Source: Struthidea cinerea
Taxonomy: Eukaryota > Chordata > Aves > Passeriformes > Corcoracidae
Length of the DNA: 64,000 nucleotides
Assembly (NCBI GenBank): GCA_013397865.1
Contig: VZTI01002064.1
Span: 132,034-196,033 of the forward strand
Direction of reading: 5' to 3'
Part shown: piece after piece, positions 49,226 through 62,065 of the stretch
Numbering within the stretch: position 1 is the first letter of the stretch
How the letters are laid out: the number at the start of each line of letters is the position of its first letter
Program-made: the position numbers and the translations under genes
The notes under the pieces: model-generated
What the model was told of the DNA's origin: nothing
Databases searched by the model: none
What the model saw: the letters and a program-made list of their open reading frames with translations, nothing else

Positions 49226-52200
49226 TCCAAGGCAGTGAAGAACAGCTGTGGGTGATTAAAGGCAGCCATCAGGCTGAGCTCTGGGGTACATGGCAAGTAG
49301 TTTATCACCTTGTGCCTTTCACTGTGCCCACGCTGCTCCAGGTTAAACGAATTTGTAACGTCCCCCTCAAAGTGCTGATCCTGCCCTGCTCAGCTCTGTA
49401 AGGCTCAGTCAGACCTTCCCCTTCCCACTCATATTGCCTTTGGGCAGATGAACAGCTGCAGGAAGGCAGTGTCTTCGAAGAGCAGTGATACCTGCCCAAG
49501 AGCAGCTGCTGCTTGCCCAAGCAACAAGACTTCCCCTTGGCACTGCTCCCACATTCCAAGTACATGGCCTTTTTGACACGGAAGTTGTCAAGAAGTTACT
49601 CTGGTTTTACTCTGAGCAAAACTGTGAGTCAGGGGGTACTTTAACTTCTCTGGATTCATTGGGTTTGAGAAGAATCTGTGTTATTGTGTAGGCACCATAA
49701 GGTCACTTTGGTGAGCATGGGGAGAGAGGTTCCCAGTGCATGCCTGATGAGAAGGCAGCTATCCCTGTATTATTGCAGGGTGCTGGGAAATATCACAGAG
49801 AAAGGGATCTGTCTCATTGCATTTAATCCCAAGTGTGATTGCTGCAAAGCTGCTGCCCGAGACCTTCTCCCACAGTCTGGCCAAACTCTTTTCTTCAGTC
49901 TCTGCTTCTTGTCTCAGCCTCAGCTCTACCTTGGCTGCCCACATCATCCCTTTAGTGTGGTGAATACCAATCCCAAACCCCAAAAGCTGTCTGGAGGCAC
50001 GTGTTAGGGTCAGTGCCCTCTCTTGCTGGAGAACACACTAGTAATGGCCATCCACCCCTGCAGGGTTTGCAACATGGACAGAAACAGATTTTTCTCCCTT
50101 GTTCCAGCCTCCCTCTCCAAACTGATACTGAACACCACTCTCCTTGGTGTGCTCCCTGCTGCCCCATCTATCAGACCTCCTATGACTTGTGACCACCTCA
50201 GCTATTGTGTAGCCTTTTCTCTTGCCACAGTCCCTGCCCATGCTCACTCTTACATGAGGCTGCTACAGGCTGGTGGTAGCTCTGCAGTCACCAGCCCTGG
50301 CCTGGCCACTAAGCAATGGGATGGTGTGGCTTGGGGCTGCTCTGATCCCAGGAACCAGCTGTGTGGACCCCACACTGCCTGGCTCCCCCAGGACAGATGG
50401 TACTCAGAAGGGATCACACATGAGCTCTTCTTAGGTGCTACAAGGTGTTGGAAAGGTTGTTTATTAAATCAAGAAATCATTAAATGCAAAGGGCCCCAGT
50501 GTGCTGTTCTGGGGGCTCAGACCAGCAAGGTGGTGTGTATCACCAGCCCCAGGTGGTGATCTAGCTGGATCAGATTGTATTGAGTATCTCATGAAACTGT
50601 GCCCTTTGTTCCTCATGGAGAAGTAGCTGAATCTGTGTTTTCTGGAACAGCCACTGAATTTTACTCCCAGTCAAGTAGGTGGATGCGGTTAGAGCTCTAA
50701 AGCTGAACCATATGCAAGGAGACATGATAGCTCAGAGAAATGTGAGATCCTTTGTGCAGCATCTGCATCTCCACTCAGCAGCACCTGAGCCATGTGGATG
50801 GAGCCAATTTTGAGAGCAGTGTTTGGGCAAACACTTCCAGCCTATACTTGTCCACTAGATCAAGCCTCTGCGTGCTGCGGCATTTAGGGTTTGATGCTTT
50901 AATCTCTTGTCTGTCTGGGTTAATCTCAGGTCATTAATGTTTATTTTCCTGCTGTTTTGGCCATGTGAATTCTACAGTTCATGGTACTAAAAAAAAATAT
51001 CTCTGTGCAGTTGCTGAGTTCCCTGAGAGGCTGGCTGTGTGGCAGATTGTCTTGAACTGGAAATGCTCCAGAAGAGGAGCTTAACTGGGGCTTGTGCTCC
51101 AACAACCACTCCTGACAGATTAAAGGGATTGTAAAACTTTGCTGAAATGGTCATTCCAATATTATGATATTTTTTTCTGAAGTTTGGAAGAGATTTGCAG
51201 GTTAGATTGAAAATGGACAGTGCTTTGTCATCTGCATTGCTGTTATTGAGGTACAGTAAAAGCTGTGGAATGAAAGGAGTCTTAAAGTATTTAGCTCCTA
51301 TTATTTTTTTACAAAAAATAATGTATTTTTTACAGTATGTATCAGGATATAGGAGGAATGTGAGTCTTCTCTTACCTTGTTTTTCCTCAGAGGAATGGTG
51401 GAAGCTATCGGTGTATAAAATGAGCACGCCTTGCCCTAGGTGAAGACTGCACACAGAACCTGAGTGCAGGCCCTTTGAAAAATCTCACATCTTGTCTTCT
51501 TGAAAGATGGAGGTAACGGGTGTTGATTTTTGACCATAGCAAGGCTGAGCCCTTCAAGCAGCTGGAGCTGTCATCCCAGCCCTGGTGAGACACCAGCTTG
51601 AGCAGCAATGCCTCCTTCTCCAGCTCTGCATTTTAGCAAGAGGTGTATTGCATGAATATAAATGCAGCTAGTGGGCCCTGTCCCGTGTTTTCACTCATCC
51701 CTTTCCCGCCCATCCCATCCTGTTGGGCAGCCACAGCAGGCAGTGGGCACAATGCATGCTCTGTGGTGAGACAGAGACCACAAATCCATCTCTGATGCTG
51801 GCGCTGAACACCCAACACCAGCAGCCCGTGCTGATACCAGGTTCTGCTGTGCAGGGAAGAGATGGATGCCCCAAAGCTACAGCAAGGACTGAGGTTCATC
51901 ATCTTCTGGGTGTTTCTCATTGCTGGTGTTATTGACCCAAATCAATTTTGACCTTCGCTTTCTCTAATGTAGGTTCGACCTTACATGTCAGTGAAGTCAG
52001 AAGGTTTTACATCTGCAATTAATCTTCTACATGATGAGAGCTCAGGACTCGTCTCTATATGACTTCATGTCTATATGATTCTGAGCAGAGTGGGTCAGCA
52101 GGCAAAGAGCTGAGGTTCCTTCTTTCAGAGAAACAAGTAAATACGGAAAAGCCATTTTATCTTCTGTGCTATGCTGATAAATTGCCCTTTTGTTCTTTCT

Positions 52201-53551
52201 CTCTTATACTTTTATTGAACTTGCAGACAAACCCCTCCCTTGGCAGGTAGAAAGAAGAAATTGCCAACAGTACACATTGAAGAGACGCCTTTCAGTAGTG
52301 TAGCTGTACAAATAATAGGTTTTTCATTTCAGTGGCTGAAGGGAAAAATTGAAAATACTTTTTCGTTTGGATCACCCCCTAAAGGAGAATGTTTCTTTTC
52401 TTCTTTGATTTCTTTTCATAAGCGTAGCATGAGACATTCTGGTTTGAGATTATTTACTGCTTTTCATAACTTAAAAAAAAAAAAAGAAAAAAGAAAAGAA
52501 AAAGCAATCTAGGTCACTTTCAAACCAAAACCAGCATTTGAAAGAGCAAGAAAAAAAGTTTCATTTTTTAAATCAAAATGGAGCCTCGCTGCTCTTCTCA
52601 GGACTCCTTCTTTCTCTTTCAGCTTAAACTAATTACATAATCAACCCAAATTTGCCTGAAGTCTCAGTACCTCTTAATTGCAATTCAGGTGAATTTGCTA
52701 CATCAAAAAACTCCAGTCCAGCTCTGCCTGTGCGTGCCGTGACCTGTCTTGCTTGCTGCTCACCAAACGCATACGGACAAGTATTTAATTCTACTCAATT
52801 AAGGTGTTGAGCAGGAGAACATGTGAAATGACTTCCTGCAGGTCTGGCCAGTCAGGGAAGCACCAGTACGCTCCTGGTTCATGCTGGTGAGACCTGGCAG
52901 TGGGCTGAGGCAGGGGCTTCAGCTGTGCCATGCTGGGAGCCACTGGGAGCCAAATACCTCGGTGTGGAGCTGCTGCCCCTTCCTGCAGTAAGACGGTAGC
53001 TGAGAGGTACCAGTGCTTGAGAAGTGCAGTGGGATGGCTCAGCTGTGCTTTGCTTCCCTGTGGAGACAGGGCCCCATCCATCCATCTTTTTCTTGGCCTC
53101 ATTTCCTAAGGAGATGGTGCCAGTGTGGTGGTCTCCCTCCATTGCTATCTGCCTGCCCCTGCCAGGAATGCTCTGAATTAGGGTCATGACAGCATTAAAT
53201 TACAAAAAATTCCTACAAACAATGATGAAGAAAATCAGAGGCCGAGTAGAGATGATCAGCTGCTAGTGTGGTGGGTCTCATGGGACTCACCTCACCATGA
53301 AATCAGCCCCATTGCTGCCATTTGGGGTCTGGGTTTGCCTCAGACACTTCTGGGGAAGATCCTTGTTGTTACCTCCTTTTCAGCATCTTCCAACAGAGGC
53401 AAAAACTTCTTGTTGCATCACAACACTGTTGTATGCTTCCTTAATAAATCAGAAGTTGCTGATACTGGAAGGACTCTCTTCCCTTCCAAATCCATCATAT
53501 CCTGAAGGCTTAGGGATGCATTAGATGCCTGTATGTGCTACCCCACCAGGG
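49226..53551. other. Gene-free stretch; nothing coding recognised
   Basis: The longest frame is 50023-50559 (+, 178 codons), Cys/Pro/Ser-rich and without a recognisable domain; it probably stays open by chance in locally GC-rich sequence. An A/AAAG-rich tract lies at 52470-52505. No mobile element recognised before the CR1 at 53552. Confidence 0.5.
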
Positions 53552-54240
53552 ATCATAGAACCATAGAATCACAGAATTGCTTGGTTTCAAAGGGACCTTA
53601 AAGATCATCTAGTTCCAACACCCCTGCTGTGGGCATGGGCGTCACCCACTACACCACATCACTCAAAGCCCCATCCAGCCTGGCCGTGAAGACTTCCAGG
53701 GATGAGACATCCAGAACTTATCTGGGCAACCTGTTGCAGTGCTTCACCACCCTCACAGTAAAGAAGTTCTTCCTAATATCTAATCTAAATGCTTTTTATA
53801 AGCCACCTTTAGGTACTGGAAGGTGCTATATGGTCTCCCTGGAGCCTTCTCTTCTCCAGGCTGAGCAACTCCAGCTTTCTCAGCCTGTCTTCATAGGAGA
53901 GGCACTCCAGTCCTCTGATCATCTTCACTGCCCTCCTTTTGACTCACTCCAACAGATCCATGTCCTTCTTGTGCTGAGGACCCTAGAAGTGGATGCAGCA
54001 CTCTAGGTGGGGTCTCACAAGGGCAGGGCAGAGAGGCAGAATCCCCTCCCTCATCCTGATGGCCAAGCTGCTTTGGATGCAGCCCAGGATGAGGTTGCCT
54101 TTCTGGGCTGTAAGCACACATTATTGGCTCATGTCCAGCTTTTCATCCGTGAGAACCCCAAGCCCTCTGCAGGGCTGCTCTCCATGAGTTATTCTCACAG
54201 TCTGTGTTCGCATCTGGGATTGCCCAGATGCACAGGTCCA
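53552..54240 (-). mobile_element. CR1 LINE 3' fragment, about 690 bp
   Basis: It begins with the inverted CR1 tail ATCATAGAACCATAGAATCAC. It continues with CCTTAAAGATCATCTAGTTCC, CCCCATCCAGCCTGG, AAGAAGTTCTTCCTAATATC, GAGCCTTCTCTTCTCCAGG, CTCCAACAGATCCATGTCC, and AACCCCAAGCCCTCTGCAG at the upstream end. Relative to the usual CR1 layout, a block appears deleted after TCTAATCTAAAT near 53790. The frames across it are shadows of the degraded reverse-transcriptase end. Confidence 0.93.
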
Positions 54241-55372
54241 AGGAGTCAGGGGAAGAAAAAGGTCTCCAGACCTGGGAAAAGATTCCCAGGTGCAACAAAC
54301 CTGCAGGTTGCACTGAATGACTGATAGTCAGGAAAATAATTTAGTGTCTACGTCAGAAAGGAACTTTTTAGGGTGGAGAGCTCCCATGCTAATTGCTCAA
54401 CAATCCCCATCCTTCCCTGCTGGCTCAGAGCCACTACTCCAGGGCTGGGGTGGCTGTGAGAGCCAAGTAGCCAGTGGTAGCATTGCCTTGGAATGTATAA
54501 ACAATTGTAATTTCCAGCCTGCAACTCCTGTCCACGGAGGAGCTGGGATGTGGGAAAAAGGGCCAGCAAGCCTGCCCACTCCCCTCACTTGCCAGGACCT
54601 GATGGCTGGGCATGTAAAGCCAAGATATACACCCCTGATGGATGTCCTTGTGAAACATCACCTCGCTCAGAAGTAAAACCCCATCCCTGCAAGTATCATG
54701 ATGGATTAGGAATTTCTAAGTGTTGGTCAGACTGATAACAGAAAATGGAAGAGATCCAAGTGTTGGTGGCTTTTTGATGCAGTGGGGAGGCCTGTTGATG
54801 TGATAGGGTGAGGCGTGGTAGAGTCAGCAACTCCTTGGTCCAAGAGTTCCCTGTGAGCCATGTGGGTTTTTCCTCAATTTTTTTCTTAATTAATTTTCTT
54901 TTTTTCCTGAAATATTGACAAGACTTTCCTCTGCTGAGGTGAGCTTCTCAGCAGCTGGCTGTGGTCTAGCAGCATGACAGATGCTCAGAGTATCTTTTGG
55001 TTATTCCCCAGAGAGAGCAGCAGGAGGCATTGCAAGCAGATCTTTGATGCTGCAGATCAGAGATGGACCCTGGTGAAAACTGGAAGCTGGATGAAACAAA
55101 CTGGTTGTCTCATGGTGGGATCCACCCCTTTTCCAGTGTGAAAGGAGGTAGGATGTGATTGCTGGCTTTTAATCCACCCAGTGAAAGTGCTGAGAGCCTT
55201 CCCAATGTGCTGCTGCCATTCACTGTGCTCGCAGGGGTCCCAGGGGTTTTGCTTGGCTATGTCCAGAGCCAGGCAGTACTTGGTATGAAGGTGGGAAAGG
55301 TCTGACCCAAACTGTTACACTGACGCAGGCACTTGGTCTGTGGCTTGTTTTCCTTCTTCGGAGTGGACTTTA

Positions 55373-55410
55373 AAAGAAAAAAAGAAAAGAAAAGAAAGGA
55401 AAGGAAAAAG
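55373..55410 (+). repeat. Purine-rich AAAAG/GGAAA simple repeat
   Basis: AAAAGAAAAAAAGAAAAGAA and following GGAAA units form a one-strand-purine tract of about 38 bases. Confidence 0.85.
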
Positions 55411-56599
55411 GCCCCAACACCCATCTTTTGGCCAGTTAATGTGCCACTTGTGCTAGACGTAACCATCCTCACTCTCCACAAGTAGGACTCTGCAGATGAC
55501 CATGGTTGGGAAGGAGTGACGGGAGAACTGCTAAAATATTCTCTTCAATCATATTTGTGTGGGATAAATTAGGATGGCTGCAGGGATACATGCTGTCCTG
55601 GCAATGACAGGGGAGCTGCCCCAACTGGGGCTCCCTGTGCAAGGACTGTTCAAGGCTTCAACCCACCTTAGCCGGACACAAGATGTCCCACCTCAAGCCT
55701 AGGGTTCAATTGCCTGTTTCAGGAAAGCACTTGGGGGTAGATGCAATGAGAAGTAGCCAGCAGTCCTATTTCCTCTGTCAATTCATCTCTACCTAATTTC
55801 CAGTCAGCTGCTCTTACTTGCTTTTTAATCCCCATTTGAACATTTGGCAGGAGCAGCCACAAGTGCTCCTTGCTCAGCCCCAGGTCATCTTTGTTACCAG
55901 AGGTCCCTGTCCCCTGGGCCAGCACAAGCTGTTTCTCCCTGGGCAAAGTTCCTTCTTTGTCTGGGATGTGCTGTGCCCCAGACTAAAACCAAAATAAACC
56001 CACAGCCTTCCAGATGGCAGCACCTTGGGAACGGAAACACTTTGCTTTGGTAAAGTGCTCGCTTATCTCCATCTGTTTCCCTCGGCTTCCCGCTGATAGC
56101 CCAGATGCTGGGGGAAGGGAAAGGGACAAACCAAGATGCGGCTTCGCCTCCTTTTCTGTGAGAGCTGAATTACATAAGTAGCTTTATGCTTTTGAACCCA
56201 TAAGCAGATTTATGCTTTTTGGGTTCAATATCCCCAGCAAAGCACCACTGGGCAGCATCCTTACGATAGAACATCTGTTGCTTCTGCAGGTGCCCAGCCC
56301 AGGGTGGCTCCAGGGGACCAGCACAGGGATTCTTCCTGCAGTCCACTCTTTTTTCCCCATCAGAACAATCTCTGCTTCTGTTATTTCTTAAAAGTCTTTG
56401 CTATGTGCATGGTCTGTGTTATTGTTTATAGCTGTATTGGTTAAATTCCCATTGACTTCAGGACTGCAATGTGCTTGTGTCTGTAGAGGATGGCAGAGTC
56501 ACTGCCATCACGAGTTCAGAAAAATCCAAACCAGCTGAACAATTGAATGTGGATATACATTGGCTTTTGGTTTTGTATGCAGCCCATTGCTATCCTAAA

Positions 56600-56785
56600 C
56601 CAGTGGCTCACAGCTTTTTCCAAGTGTTGGGCCTAAGAGCATTTTATAACAGGGGGCAAGATCTCTTAGAAAGGGCACAGGTATGGATTGCTGTAGGGCA
56701 TCGTGCATCCACCCTTCTTAAATGCCCTCCTGGAACCCCTAGGAATACAGGGATCCACAGATTCCAGACCAAAAGTTTTTAAGTC
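56600..56785 (+). mobile_element. Possible hAT-type DNA transposon remnant
   Basis: CAGTGGCTCACAGCTTTTTC at the left resembles the CAGTGGTTCTCAA...TTTT ends of vertebrate hAT (Charlie-like) elements. An AACAGGGGGCAAG motif and a right part with GGGATCCACAGATTCC are also reminiscent. The right terminal inverted repeat is not convincing and no 8-bp target duplication was found. Confidence 0.2.
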
Positions 56786-58102
56786 AAGCCCATTCATTGA
56801 AAAAATGCCATGAATCATAAAGGAAAAAAAAAACTCCAACACAAAAAACCCCACCCTCTGCAATTTAATTTTTTTTTTTAAATTTGCATTGGGTTTTGCA
56901 ATTTAGCAACACTTTTGACATTGCAAGAAATGCTTGAAGATAGCAAAATCCCCACCAACTACAAGGCACAAATGGAATTCAACACTTGGCCACATGTTCC
57001 TGTATGGTTGTGGATCTTACTGGCAGTGAGGGATCTGTGTGTGTTGTGCTCTGCAGCTGGGAGCAGGCAAGAGTGGGTGGGCTCATTTATGGGATGCAAA
57101 ATAAACCCCTACAAGTTTTTGGTGAGAGATGCCACCAGCTCAGGGATTTGTGGAGACCATGGCCTAACCCGTCACAGGCACTGAGTTACTGCAGTGCTGT
57201 TATCAGGTGACTCAAAGGTTTGGTCAGCCTCTGAATAATTCTTGCTCCCGCTGGTTAAACCTTCTCCAGCTGCTGTTGTTGGAGGAGACTGTAGCATACA
57301 GGAAAGTTTTGCTGCAGGCAGGGTACTCCTGGCCATGCCCTAAGCACTGCGTAAATTGAAGAAAGGGAGCGAAAAGCTGTGGTACGGACAAAAAGGGGAG
57401 CACTGCTGGGGATCCTGGGGAGGGCACAGATGGGGCAGTGGAGCTTCTGCTCTTCAGGGTCCATCCTGACAAGTGTCTGTCTTGAGATGGTTCTGAGGTT
57501 TTTCAATAACAGCTGAATTAAAAGAAAACCCACAACATGCACATGAAAGCTGTCAGGGTGACCTGGAAGCAAGCTGAGCAGGGGCTTATCTGCAGTGTGA
57601 TGAAAACAGCATTGTTACCCCACCTGTCCTCATCTACCTCTACAGCCGACTTCCTGAGCATTTGTTCTTCTTCCCTCAGACAATGAGCTCTCCGAAGGTG
57701 CCCCAGCCCTCTTTGCTCTGGATCAGCTGGGTAAGTCCATGCATGACACATTTTCCTCTCCCTGTTTTTTCTATGTTGAGTAATTAGGAGATGACTTAAA
57801 CAATGGGGCAGCTGCTGAATGCTTTAAAATTTATCAGTATCCAGTGCCTCCTTTCTGTGCTGTTTTTTAATGCCATCCATCAGAGGGATGGAACAACTTG
57901 ACAGTAGATGTGTTTGATAACTTTCTGTGTTAAATTGATGCAGGGCTTTTTCCCCTGGGAGAGAAGCTGTTACCTTTCTGGTGCAGAGCACTATAGGATG
58001 CTGTTGTTCCTTGGCTGGGGGTTTGAGGCTTAGCCAGCAGCTGGTACTGGAGTTTCTGTGACTTTCTGGCACCTTGCAAAATGATGAGGGATTTTTCTTC
58101 AC

Positions 58103-58382
58103 CTGGGAGGCAGAAATAGAGATGTGTAAAGCAAGAGTGAAGAGTAAGACACTCTGAGAGAAAACAACCTCAAATGGGCGAGGGAAGCTGAGGGCTTCAG
58201 AGGCTGAATCCGTGGGGGAATCCTCATCTGGCAGTGATCTCCCCTGAATCCCAGGGTCAAAGTCAAAATAGGTGTGATTCTCAGGATGAGTTAAAGATGT
58301 TCTAGGTAGGATGGGGTGAGGACTTGAGCTGCAGGATGGGAAGCTTCTGAAGGAGGACTTCTGGGCACCCAGCACTGGAAGT
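58103..58382 (-). other. Exon-like open segment with plausible splice sites
   Basis: On the minus strand a pyrimidine-rich tract and CACATCAG (acceptor-like) precede 58382, and TCCCAG|GTGAAG (a strong donor consensus) follows 58103. The 280-nt segment is open in one frame, part of the 189-codon frame 57824-58393. It encodes a Ser/Pro-rich stretch with one NHT glycosylation site, an acidic patch, then a hydrophobic segment (SVLLFTLALHISIS). I do not recognise it. Length is not a multiple of three and no partner exon was identified, so it may well be chance. Confidence 0.2.
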
Positions 58383-58404
58383 CTGATGTGCACGGAAAGG
58401 AGAA

Positions 58405-58898
58405 AATCACAGAATCACAAAATGGGTGAGGTTGGAAAGGACCGCAGTGGGGTCATCTGGTCCAACCTCCCCACTCAAGTGCCATCAATTGCACAGAGTT
58501 GCATCTAGATAGTTCCAAAATATCTCCAGTGAGGAAGACCCCCCAGTCTCTCTGGGCAGTCTTTTCCAGTGCTTGGTCACCCACACAGTAAGGAAGTTTT
58601 TCCTCATATTTAGGTGGAACTACCTGTGCTTCAGTTTCTGCCTGTTGCTGCTTGTCCTATTGCTTGGCTCCACTGAGAAGAGCCTGGCTCCACCCTCTTG
58701 ACACCCTCCCTTCAGACACTCATAGACATTGATAAGGTCACCTCTCAGTCATCTCTTCATGAGGCTGAACACGCCCTCAGGCAATCCTTGCAAGAGATGC
58801 TTCAGTCCCTTAATCCTCTTTGTAGCCCTCTGCTGTATCTGCTCCAGGAACTCAATGTCTCTCTCGTACTGAGGAGCCCAGAACGGGACCAGCCCCCA
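58405..58898 (-). mobile_element. CR1 LINE 3' fragment with reverse-transcriptase C-terminus remnant
   Basis: The inverted CR1 tail (AATCACAGAATCAC, GGTTGGAAAGGACC, GTCATCTGGTCCAACCTCC) starts at the left. The body runs to about 58898 (TCTCTCGTACTGAGGAGCCC). Translated on the minus strand, the right part gives FWAPQYERD...LEQIQQRATKRIKGL, which is the C-terminal end of the CR1 reverse-transcriptase ORF, followed by frame decay. Confidence 0.92.
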
Positions 58899-59116
58899 AC
58901 CCCTCCTGGGAATAGCATGCTGGAAAGTGTGAATAAGATGTGCTGGGAGATATGCCAGTCTCAGGACTGGGTACCCTGCCTTGCTCTGTGGCAGCATGGT
59001 GGGACCGCTCCGGCACACTGCAATGTGCACCACCTTGACATGACCGAGCACTGGCCCTTCCCCACAAGGAAAAGGCACCCTCCTCTTCATTTTCAGGGCA
59101 ATAAATTCTCTATACT

Positions 59117-59247
59117 TGGAGATATTCAAAAGCTCTCCAGACACAGACCTGGGAAAAGGGCTGTAGGTGGCCCTGCTTGAGCAGGGGATTGGACCAGATG
59201 AACTCCAGAGGTCCCTGCTAACCTCCACCTATCTGTGATTCTGTGAG
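59117..59247 (+). mobile_element. Short CR1 LINE 3' end, opposite orientation
   Basis: Contains TTGGAGATATTCAAAAGC, CAGACACAGACCTGGG, GAGCAGGGGATTGGACCAGATGA, CCAGAGGTCCCTGCTAACCTCC and a final GTGATTCTGTGAG. It is the typical last ~130 bp of a CR1, plus-strand, only ~220 bp from the minus-strand CR1 at 58405-58898. Confidence 0.9.
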
Positions 59248-61596
59248 CAACCAGCCGCTCTTGAAACTCACCTTGACCCCAGTGAAGATGATCCATGTGC
59301 ACCCACTGGGTACTCACCATGTACGGCCCTGGCGGAAACTTGCGATAGGAGGGTAAAACTGCAGGAGACCAGAAAGTGGTTTTTGTCAAGTATAACCATC
59401 TCCAATGTATATTTCTGCTGCTAGGAGACAGGTTCTTGAAAAAAATTCCTAGAAATACAGAAATGCTTAAAATCTATATGATGCCTCACTGGTTCTGGAA
59501 TGGGTGGCACATCAAGTGGTTGGCCTCGCTTCCAGGGAGGATATACACTTGATCACATTTTAAAGTAGTCCATGTGAACTCTCTCCACTTGGTGTCAGGA
59601 TAGAGACTGCTCTGACAGGCACTCACCCAGAGGAGTGTCTTAACAGGAAATGGGAATAAAGCCAAGAGCCTTCCTTTGGCTGCCTCATTCATTACCTGAT
59701 TGTGGTTAAAACACGTCAAATAACTTCAAAATGCATTTTCTGTTACAGAACTTAGACCAGCTCCTTTTATATTCTTTGTTTTCCTTGTCTTATCCCTTGA
59801 ACAGAGTCTTTCCTTAGTGGCATGTGCCCGCCTCTCCTAACCTTGGCAAACCCTCTAGGTCTTAGCATTTAGTGACAAAGAAAAAGCTCCCTCTCCCAAA
59901 CAACAAATTGTGGTCAATTTTAGGAGGAACTCCTCGGATATCACTTTCCTCTGCACAGCAACTTATACATCCCTCAGTCTGGAAAAGATTATCCAAACCT
60001 GTGCTTATATCACCTTACAATTCCACTCTGCTTTCCAAACATAGCACAAGACGTGATTACTCCATCCAAGGTAGACAAGACAGACAAAGGATATGAGATA
60101 GCAGAACAAGTAATGGAAATATGATCTCTCCTCTTGCCTTCCTCCCAGCTGGTGAGTTTTCAGCTGGATCAGTCTGCTGACCCAAGTCAGGCAGAGCTGT
60201 CTGGTTTACAGTGCCAGGCAAGACAGACGGTAAGACCAAGCACAGGTTGGAGAGAGAGAGGACAAGACCATTCCAGTAGCTGCTTGGATTTATGCTGTGA
60301 AGTGATTGTGTAACCAAAGAATGGCGGGTCAAAAATACTCATCCCTGGTCAAACCAGCCACCTAAACAGCAGGAGTTATTTGTAGAGGAGCAGCAGATAA
60401 TAGAGTATTATAATAACAACATCTGAGACAAACTACCAATATTTTAATAAAGCATCATCAGGATAAAAATCACAGAAAGGCAGGTCTGAGCAGGACTACA
60501 GGGAGACAGATACACTCCACTTCTGCCTGGAGGCAGGGATAGTGGCTCCTCTTCACCCATCACCCTGTGTGCAGGACTAACTCATCCTAACAGCCTTCCT
60601 AGGCAACTCACCCCAGTGCTTTGCTGCACTGGAAGGGTTTCCTCAGTGTCTAATTAGATTTCCATAATGTAAGCCAAAGGCAGGCACAAACAGGAAAAAG
60701 GCCTTCCATGGATCAGACTGAGAGTTTCTTGCTCACTCTGCAAGGGCTGAAGGGGGCATCCAATGGAGGATCAGTGGAGTGTATCCCCTTTCTTCCTGCT
60801 CATCATGTCTTCCTTGACCTCTAGTCCTGTCTCCAGTTTTCTGTCAGCTTGTCCCAGCTTGCTGTCAACTGCAGATGTGAAAAACTGTGCTTGGATTTTG
60901 CATTATTTGTGGAAATGCTGACCAGGACCAGATTCATGAGAGGTTTTTTGCATCACATCATACCACGAGTAACTAACCTCTAAGAAAAGTTTTGACCGGT
61001 CACGCACCCACCTTTTCATATGTTCTTGTAGCCCGTGTGTTCCTGTCTTGTGTGTAGTGACACCGTATGGCACAGTACCAGAAGCCACACTTACGCACCA
61101 ACACATACAGCATCTGCACCTCCTAGTTCATCCACCCAGTTTATCACCTCATTGCAGCAGGTCAGATGAGTCTGACAGCACCGTTCTTGCTGGATGTTAC
61201 TCATACTCTCCTTTTCTACATGTTTGCAAAAATTTTAGTGATTCCAAAGCTTCCAATGATGGAATTAACCATGACTGGGAAATCCTTCCTAACTCTTCTT
61301 TCTAGATTTGTCTTAAAGATTTGTGCTCTGCTTTGCCATGCCTGACCGTTGGAAACCTCTCTGTGGTCTGCTGCTGTGTAAGTTGGTGCATGGCTCACCT
61401 GTACCTTGTGCAGTAAGAACATTTCTGACATTCCCTGGAGAAGTACCAGGCAAGGGAGGAAAAAATGACTGAGGGAGAGAACAGCTTCTACGAAAGCAGA
61501 CTCTGAGAAAACTACAGCTGAATTGGGTGGAAAAGAGATGCTTGAAGGAAGGTACAGTAGAAGTACAAGAATTATGAATGGCAAGAAGTAAATAAG
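59248..61596. other. Gene-free stretch; nothing coding recognised
   Basis: Only short overlapping frames and no domains. The minus frame 61216-61668 (150 codons) partly overlaps the next CR1 and is not convincing. Confidence 0.5.
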
Positions 61597-62061
61597 TGCA
61601 GGAGAGACATGGACATAATGGACACGGTCCAGCAAAGGGCCACAAGGATGATGAAGGGATTGTGGCACCCCTCCTGCGAGGAAAGGCTGAGAGAGCTGGG
61701 TGTCATCAGCACAGAGAAGGAATGGCTCTGGGAGAACTCATGAATGTGTATGAATACCTGTAGGGAGGTTGTAATCAGGCTCTTTTCAGTGGTGCCCAGT
61801 GCCAGGACCAGCGGCAATGGGCACAAACAGAAACACAGGAGGTTCCCTCTGAATATCAGGAAACAGTTTTTTTCTGTGAGGGTGACCAAGCACTGGCACA
61901 TGTTTCTCAGGGAAGTTGTGGACTTTCCATCCTTGGAGTTAGTCCAAAGCCATCTGGACGTGGTCCTGGGAAACAGGCTCTGGGTGGTCCTGCCTGAGCA
62001 GAGTGGTTAGACCAGATGACCTGAAGAGCCCCTTCTGACCTCAACCAGTCTGAGATTCTGT
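61597..62061 (+). mobile_element. CR1 LINE 3' fragment with reverse-transcriptase C-terminus remnant
   Basis: Plus-strand CR1 from GCAGGAGAGACATGGACATA and CAGCAAAGGGCCACAAGGATG through to the tail CTTCTGACCTCAACCAGTCTGAGATTCTGTGA. The frame 61744-62010 still reads the CR1 reverse-transcriptase C-terminal block (RLFSVVPSARTSGNGHKQKH, then FFSVRVTKHW). The ORF upstream is broken and the 5' part is missing. Confidence 0.93.
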
Positions 62062-62065
62062 GAAA

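Larger units (their letters stand above)
54241..58102. other. Gene-free stretch; nothing coding recognised
   Basis: Anonymous sequence. A purine-rich (AAAAG)n-like tract is at 55373-55410. Frames are at most 119 codons, apart from the minus-strand frame entering from 58393. A doubtful hAT-like fragment is listed at 56600-56785. Confidence 0.5.

Noticed and set aside
50023..50559. 178-codon plus-strand open frame as a gene
   Set aside because: No domain, no start context or splice support, and overlapping frames of similar quality. Probably chance.
58749..59228. Minus 159-codon frame and overlapping plus 160-codon frame as host genes
   Set aside because: They span two CR1 fragments; the recognisable part is the CR1 reverse-transcriptase C-terminus.
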